From UBA1370 sp964515115 (lineage in GTDB: Bacteria; Patescibacteriota; Microgenomatia; UBA1400; PJMF01): a stretch of DNA of 20,043 nucleotides. The notes under the pieces are model-generated. The model had not been told where the DNA came from. It searched no databases and saw only the letters and a list, made by a program, of their open reading frames with translations. Positions 16,532-20,043 of this stretch are shown one piece after another. The stretch covers positions 1 through 20,043 of the forward strand of contig CAZESB010000013.1 in NCBI GenBank assembly GCA_964515115.1, in the 5' to 3' direction. Each line of letters opens with the position of its first letter. The stretch's first letter is position 1. Both the position numbers and the translations under genes were made by a program.

Positions 16532-16721
16532 TAAATCAAGCTTTTTCCCCACTTGCGCAATGTGGAAAACTTTGTGTATAAAATGAGTTGAAATTTCATT
16601 AAGTCTTTTTTAGATTAATCTGCCCCTGAGTTTTAATCAGCGCCCTGAAGAGTTACTCTCAGGCTGTAGTTTTGACTAAAAATGTAGCAAAAAAACACAA
16701 ATAGACGGACGAGAGAGAAAA
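16532..16721 (+). promoter_or_regulatory. dnaA control region with two DnaA boxes
   Basis: This 190-bp gap holds TGTGGAAAA at 16561-16569 (TTTTCCACA on the minus strand) and TGTGTATAA at 16573-16581. The latter is a perfect TTATACACA box on the minus strand. The second box overlaps TATAAA at 16577-16582, a possible -10, so DnaA could repress its own gene. A poor -35 (TTGCGC, 16553-16558) lies 18 bases before that hexamer. The leader would be roughly 130 bases. Bases 16711-16720 (GAGAGAGAAA) give a weak purine-rich ribosome-binding stretch before ATG 16722. Confidence 0.55.
16644..16663 (+). other. Small hairpin in the dnaA leader
   Basis: CCTGAAGAGTTACTCTCAGG can fold with AGAG/CTCT and CCTG/CAGG pairs, one bulged A and a three-base loop. 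A T-run does not follow directly (CTGTAGTTTT), so this is not a good intrinsic terminator for virB4. It may be a leader structure or chance. Confidence 0.3.
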
Positions 16722-18353
16722 ATGTCACCAACCACGCTACCCATTGCCGAAACAAAAAGAATTTGGCAGCAAACGTGCTCTCAGCTTCAACTGCAGCTTT
16801 CTCCTGCGGTGTACAGCACCTGGATTATCTCCAATCCTATCACCAGCATTATTTATCATGACGAAAACACGGCTGAGATCATCATCACCAGCCCCACCGC
16901 TTTTCACTCTACCAACCTCAAAAAAAACCTGCACATCCATCTTAAAAACGCTCTTGACAGAATCACCAGCCGCGACACCACCATTGTTTACAAGGTTGGC
17001 GATCCCTCAGTGCCTTCATCCGCGCCTAAAAACCAGCAGGGCTTTCAGGCGATTAAAGCCACGATTATGCCTGGACCGCCCCAGCGGAGCGGGGTCGGTG
17101 GTGGCGGTGGCGATGAGGTGGTTGGGGCGGCCGAAGGGATCGAAGCTGCTAAAGCGATGGCGGCGGATGAACAAAAACCAGAGTCAATTAAGTTTTCCGC
17201 CCCCCAACAAACACCCTTCGCTTCGACCGGAACCACAAGAACAGCTTCTCCGCGTGTTGAAGACCTTTTTTCTGAAGACACGATGCAGTCAGCCGCACTC
17301 GACCGCATCCAGGCAATTGCCAGAAAAGTGGGGCTGCGCCCGGACTACACTTTCACTACTTTTGCCGTTTCCACCACCAACGAAATGGCTCACGCGGCCG
17401 CCACCGCTGTTTCCAATCGTCCCGGCCAGTCATACAACCCGCTCTTTCTCTACGGCGGGGTGGGAGTGGGCAAAACTCACTTAATGCACGCCATCGGTTT
17501 TAACATTCTTTCCAACAACCCCAACGCCACCATCATTTACTGCACCGGCGAAGAGTTTACCAACGAGATTGTTCACGCCATTCAAACCAAAAAAGCCAAT
17601 GCTTTTAAAGCAAAATACCGTAATGCCGACGTTTTGCTGATTGACGACGTCCAGTTCATCGCTGGCAAAAACGCGGTGCAGGAGGAATTTTTTCACACTT
17701 TCAATGCCCTCACCAAACAACAAAGCCAAATTGTTTTAACCTCAGACCGGCCGCCCTACGAAATTACCCTGCTTGAGGATCGGTTGCGCTCACGCTTTGA
17801 GGCAGGGCTGATGATCGACATTCAACAGCCGTCTTTTGAGCTACGCACCGCCATTTTGCTGGTCAAAGCTAAAGCAGCTAAGCTACAAATCCCCATCGAG
17901 TTGGCCAAAACCATTGCTTCGCAAGTGGAAAGTGCAAGGAAAATAGAAGGAATTATCACTAGTATTAGGTCAGCGGTGGAGTTGAGAAACAGAGAAATCA
18001 CGCCTGAACTGATCGAGGAAATTCTTAAAGTTGAGATCACCGACAAGCGACCACCCATTAAGGCCTCGCCGCAGGATGTGATCCGAACTGTGGCCAATCA
18101 TTATCATCTGAAACAAACGGCCATTAAAGGTAAGAGGCGGGTGAAATCACTGGTGCAGGCCAGGCATATAGCCATGTATTTGCTTAAGCAGGAGCTTGAT
18201 TTGCCGCTGGTGGAGATTGGTAAGTGGTTCTCCAACCGTGACCACACCACGGTGTTGCACGCGGTTAATAAAATTGAAGATCAAATTGTGGAAGATAGTC
18301 GGATGCAGCGGGATGTTTCCGCTCTGAGGATGACGCTGGCAGCCACCAACTAA
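16722..18353 (+). CDS. dnaA: Chromosomal replication initiator DnaA
   Basis: DnaA binds 9-bp boxes at oriC, melts the origin and loads the helicase. The protein has 543 residues, longer than the usual 450 or so because of its domain II. Domain I (about 1-95) includes IWQQTCSQLQLQLSPAVYSTWI. Domain II (about 96-205) is a flexible linker with a glycine run at 124-130. The AAA+ domain III has Walker A GGVGVGKT at 245-252, Walker B LLIDDVQF at 305-312, sensor 1 near LTSDRPP (339-345), and LEDRLRSRF at 351-359 carrying the arginine-finger region. Domain IV ends with the DNA-binding helix-turn-helix signature GKWFSNRDHTTVLHAVNKI (500-518), where FSN replaces the usual FGG. dnaN follows after a 294-bp box-rich gap. 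Boxes upstream suggest autoregulation. Confidence 0.98.
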   Translation: MSPTTLPIAETKRIWQQTCSQLQLQLSPAVYSTWIISNPITSIIYHDENTAEIIITSPTAFHSTNLKKNLHIHLKNALDRITSRDTTIVYKVGDPSVPSSAPKNQQGFQAIKATIMPGPPQRSGVGGGGGDEVVGAAEGIEAAKAMAADEQKPESIKFSAPQQTPFASTGTTRTASPRVEDLFSEDTMQSAALDRIQAIARKVGLRPDYTFTTFAVSTTNEMAHAAATAVSNRPGQSYNPLFLYGGVGVGKTHLMHAIGFNILSNNPNATIIYCTGEEFTNEIVHAIQTKKANAFKAKYRNADVLLIDDVQFIAGKNAVQEEFFHTFNALTKQQSQIVLTSDRPPYEITLLEDRLRSRFEAGLMIDIQQPSFELRTAILLVKAKAAKLQIPIELAKTIASQVESARKIEGIITSIRSAVELRNREITPELIEEILKVEITDKRPPIKASPQDVIRTVANHYHLKQTAIKGKRRVKSLVQARHIAMYLLKQELDLPLVEIGKWFSNRDHTTVLHAVNKIEDQIVEDSRMQRDVSALRMTLAATN

Positions 18354-18372
18354 CACTAGCTCAGCGTCAAGA

Positions 18373-18390
18373 TTTCCACAAATGTGGAAA
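18373..18390. repeat. Perfect inverted pair of DnaA-box-like sites
   Basis: TTTCCACAAATGTGGAAA is a perfect inverted repeat: two 8-base arms around AA. It places two box-like sites head to head 20 bases after the dnaA stop. It could bind DnaA as a pair, or the hairpin could end the dnaA transcript, although no T-run follows. Confidence 0.5.
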
Positions 18391-18570
18391 AGTTTGTTGA
18401 AAACCTGAGGATTATGCTGTGAACAGCTGTGAAAAAAATGGGGGCAATGTGGATTGTGCCATCGAACATCACACTTTACCAACATTAATCCAAAGCCATT
18501 GTTCACATCGGTCGCAAGGGGAATATCAACAGATAATCCACGCCGGTTTTTCTAGAGGTGAAGACCCGCT

Positions 18571-18640
18571 TTTTCCACCGAAAGCGACTTCTCTACTACT
18601 AATACAACTAGTTTAATATATATACTAAATAGATATTAGA
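18571..18640. other. Possible basal unwinding element: box, spacer, CTA triplets, AT-rich tract
   Basis: The box-like TTTTCCACC (18571-18579) is followed by an 11-13 base spacer (GAAAGCGACTTCT), then CTACTACTAATACAACTA at 18593-18610. Read on the other strand, the triplets CTA are the 3'-GAT-5' DnaA-trio repeat (three in a row, one more at 18608-18610). An almost pure A/T run follows (18611-18637). Order and spacing match the unwinding region described for Bacillus subtilis oriC. Confidence 0.45.
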
Positions 18641-18647
18641 AGAGCTT

Positions 18648-19790
18648 ATGAAAATTAAAGTCCTACAAGAAAACCTCAACCAATCGCTTAACCATCTGCA
18701 GAAAGCGATTCCTGGCAAGCCCCAGTTGCCAATTCTTGCTTCGATTCATATTCAGGTCAAGAAAAACGAGTGTATTCTGTCTGCTACTGATTTGTACTTG
18801 GGCGTGAGATCTGCCGTGCAAGCAGAAGTAGATGAGGTTGGGGAAATTGTCGTACCCGGTAAAGAGTTTAGGGAAATTATTGCTTCTCTCCCCCCAGGCG
18901 CGATTAATCTCGATTACACGGAGGGAACTCTTAAAATTAAATCAAAAAAAACTAAGGTTTCGCTGCAGTGTTATAGCAGCGAAGATTATCCGGCTTTTCC
19001 TGAGGTGGAGGGTGACGAGTACGCGCTTTCAAGTGATTATCTGAAAAAAATTGAGCAGTATATTTTGTTTAGCGCCTCCAACGACCAAGCCAGGCCGGTT
19101 TTAACAGCGGTGCTTTTTGCTTTCAATGATGACGGCTTGAGAGTGGTGAGCACCGATGGTTTTCGGTTGAGCTTAATGCAGTTGACAGCGGCGGCTGGAG
19201 CGAAAAGCAAGGAGAATGAGGGGGGTGGGGACGGCAGCAACAATCAGCTTTTAGTGCCGGCAAAAGCGCTTGGTGAGGCATTTCGCATCAGCAGTCAGTT
19301 GGAAGTGGATGAAGTCCGTTTTAAAGTGTCTGAAGAGCTTAAACAAGTGTTTTTTTCTATCAGTAGCGTTGAGATGTACGTACGGTTGATTGAGGGTAGT
19401 TATCCTCCTTATGAAAAAATTATCCCCCCGTCTTCTTCTACTGAGGTGGTGTTTGACACTGAAGAGCTGATGAATAATATCAAGCGGGCGATGATTTTTG
19501 CCAGGGAGTCTTCGAATATTATTAAATTTGAGTTTTCTTCTAAAGGTTGTTTGGTTTCGGCTGAATCCCCCACTCTCGGGTCTTTTGTTGGGGACTTAGA
19601 GCAAGCGACGATTAGTGGTGATCAGGCAGAGATCGCCTTCAACGCCAGATATTTGTTGGATTTTCTTCAGGCGACCAAAGCCGAAACAGTGAAGTTTGCC
19701 ATGACAGACAGCTTGAAGCCGGCCGTTTTTACCACCGAGGATTTGAGCGGCTATCGGTATGTGGTGATGCCGTTTAAGGTGAATCGCTAG
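18648..19790 (+). CDS. dnaN: DNA polymerase III beta subunit (sliding clamp)
   Basis: This 380-residue ring subunit tethers the replicative polymerase to DNA and has the usual three-repeat length. It begins MKIKVLQENLNQSLNHLQKA with the family's ILASIHIQ, ATDLYLGVR and EIVVPGKEFREIIASLP features. It ends YRYVVMPFKVNR, close to the normal C-terminal clamp motif. A short Gly/Asn-rich insertion (about residues 184-198) lies before the second-domain strand LLVPAKAL. A weak purine-rich stretch AGAAGAG (18638-18644) precedes the ATG by three bases. A TATACT hexamer at 18621-18626 could be its promoter, giving a leader of about 15 bases inside the AT-rich origin tract. Confidence 0.97.
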   Translation: MKIKVLQENLNQSLNHLQKAIPGKPQLPILASIHIQVKKNECILSATDLYLGVRSAVQAEVDEVGEIVVPGKEFREIIASLPPGAINLDYTEGTLKIKSKKTKVSLQCYSSEDYPAFPEVEGDEYALSSDYLKKIEQYILFSASNDQARPVLTAVLFAFNDDGLRVVSTDGFRLSLMQLTAAAGAKSKENEGGGDGSNNQLLVPAKALGEAFRISSQLEVDEVRFKVSEELKQVFFSISSVEMYVRLIEGSYPPYEKIIPPSSSTEVVFDTEELMNNIKRAMIFARESSNIIKFEFSSKGCLVSAESPTLGSFVGDLEQATISGDQAEIAFNARYLLDFLQATKAETVKFAMTDSLKPAVFTTEDLSGYRYVVMPFKVNR

Positions 19791-19809
19791 ATTTCGGGAT
19801 AAAAAGCTA

Positions 19810-19818
19810 TGTTATAAT
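19810..19818 (+). promoter_or_regulatory. Extended -10 promoter for rpmH
   Basis: TG-T-TATAAT (hexamer 19813-19818) lies nine bases before ATG 19828 in the 37-bp gap after dnaN. The leader is predicted to be at most about three bases, so rpmH is transcribed separately from dnaN. Confidence 0.58.
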
Positions 19819-19827
19819 GTCGACCTT

Positions 19828-19962
19828 ATGCCAAAGAGAACCTGGAATCCCAAACAAAAGAAAAGAGTGCGTAAATTCGGTTTTCGCAACCGAACTAAGA
19901 GCGTGCTGAAGAATCGGCGTGCCAAGGGACGTGTGAAGCTGGCTCATTCCAAGAAGCGGTAA
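19828..19962 (+). CDS. rpmH: Ribosomal protein bL34
   Basis: This 44-residue basic protein of the large ribosomal subunit starts MPKRTWNPKQKKRVRKFGFR and contains the hallmark RRAKGR. Against the Escherichia coli protein, the loop between the two helices (ARMATKNGRQ there) is only NRTKS, five residues shorter. The usual GR before VL is missing. The C-terminus has an extra lysine/arginine tail (AHSKKR). It lies downstream of dnaN on the same strand and 38 bp before the rnpA-like frame. Confidence 0.95.
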   Translation: MPKRTWNPKQKKRVRKFGFRNRTKSVLKNRRAKGRVKLAHSKKR

Positions 19963-19982
19963 TTTCGACTTCTCCTGAAAAG

Positions 19983-19991
19983 TGAGATAAT
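19983..19991 (+). promoter_or_regulatory. Extended -10 promoter for the rnpA-like gene
   Basis: TG-A-GATAAT (hexamer 19986-19991) is followed by nine bases and then ATG 20001, the same spacing as at rpmH. A leader of at most about three bases is predicted. Confidence 0.45.
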
Positions 19992-20000
19992 GAGTTCAGT

Positions 20001-20043
20001 ATGCTTCCTAAAAAGCTAAAATTAAAATTGCGCGCCGAGCCGG
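20001..20043 (+). CDS. rnpA: Probable RNase P protein component (5'-partial fragment, 14 codons)
   Basis: Only MLPKKLKLKLRAEP is visible before the window ends. RnpA proteins commonly begin MLPK and the gene normally follows rpmH directly, so position and start agree. Fourteen residues cannot prove it. The basic composition is consistent with the tRNA-processing RNase P subunit. Confidence 0.5.
   Translation, partial: MLPKKLKLKLRAEP

Larger units (their letters stand above)
18354..18647. other. Candidate replication origin (oriC) between dnaA and dnaN
   Basis: This 294-bp gap has no gene. DnaA-box-like 9-mers (written on the box strand) are ATTTCCACA at 18372-18380 (+), TTTTCCACA at 18383-18391 (-), CTGTTCACA at 18418-18426 (-), TTTTTCACA at 18428-18436 (-), CAATCCACA at 18449-18457 (-), TTGTTCACA at 18499-18507 (+) and TTTTCCACC at 18571-18579 (+). 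Most differ from TTATNCACA by one or two bases. An AT-rich tract follows at about 18601-18640. The dnaA-dnaN gap is a common bacterial origin site. Single-base mismatches make individual boxes uncertain, but the cluster is convincing. Confidence 0.65.

Noticed and set aside
16612..16621. Ten-base palindrome AGATTAATCT upstream of dnaA
   Set aside because: Short enough to occur by chance in an AT-rich gap, and it matches no box or regulator site I can name.
16744..17484. 246-codon open frame overlapping dnaA in another frame
   Set aside because: It lies wholly inside dnaA, is Pro/Ser/Arg-rich as expected for an off-frame reading of G+C-rich codons, and has no promoter or ribosome-binding site.
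18534..18542. TAATCCACG as another DnaA box
   Set aside because: Two mismatches to TTATCCACA, including the usually invariant final A; too weak to count.

Overview
The window looks like a piece of a Candidate Phyla Radiation (Patescibacteria) chromosome, most likely from the Microgenomates or a close relative. This placement is an inference. It rests on the gene families (a PrgI / TraC-like / VirB4 secretion locus with very long low-complexity tails), on the nearly leaderless promoter layout, and on the divergent 44-residue L34. The standard genetic code fits: the 1,402- and 1,124-codon frames contain no in-frame TGA, which argues against the UGA=Gly code of Gracilibacteria and Absconditabacteria.

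Layout. Positions 1-892 (minus strand) hold the first 297 codons of a DHH-phosphoesterase-like protein whose catalytic residues are replaced; it continues past the left edge. A divergent promoter region follows. Positions 1009-16531 hold a type IV secretion-like locus. In order it encodes a polytopic VirB6/TrbL-like membrane protein; a 1,124-residue protein of unknown function on the opposite strand; a 1,402-residue membrane-anchored protein ending in a degenerate M23/LytM domain and a phosphodiester glycosidase (NAGPA-type) domain; a single-pass membrane protein with a large outer domain; a PrgI (VirB3-like) protein with a carboxypeptidase-regulatory-like C-terminal domain; a TraC-like protein; and the VirB4 ATPase. 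No relaxase, VirD4 coupling protein, VirB11 or outer-membrane core gene is visible here.

Positions 16532-20043 hold the replication-origin neighbourhood: dnaA, a 294-bp intergenic region rich in DnaA-box-like 9-mers, dnaN, rpmH and the start of rnpA. All four genes are on the plus strand. This differs from the usual arrangement, in which rpmH-rnpA is divergent from dnaA. Just before dnaN the intergenic region has a box, a short spacer, CTA triplets and an AT-rich tract. That order resembles the basal unwinding system of a bacterial oriC.

How the genes fit together (inference). VirB4 would supply energy, and the PrgI and VirB6-like proteins would form the inner-membrane channel. The LytM/glycosidase protein and the single-pass protein would act outside the membrane on, or across, the cell wall and surface glycans. 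The large unknown protein may be an accessory factor or a cargo.

The strongest regulatory observation is that many genes have a -10 hexamer ending only 6-9 bases before the start codon. Their mRNAs would therefore begin at, or within about 3 bases of, the start codon. dnaA, dnaN and the PrgI gene are the exceptions. No rRNA, tRNA, insertion sequence or CRISPR array was recognised.
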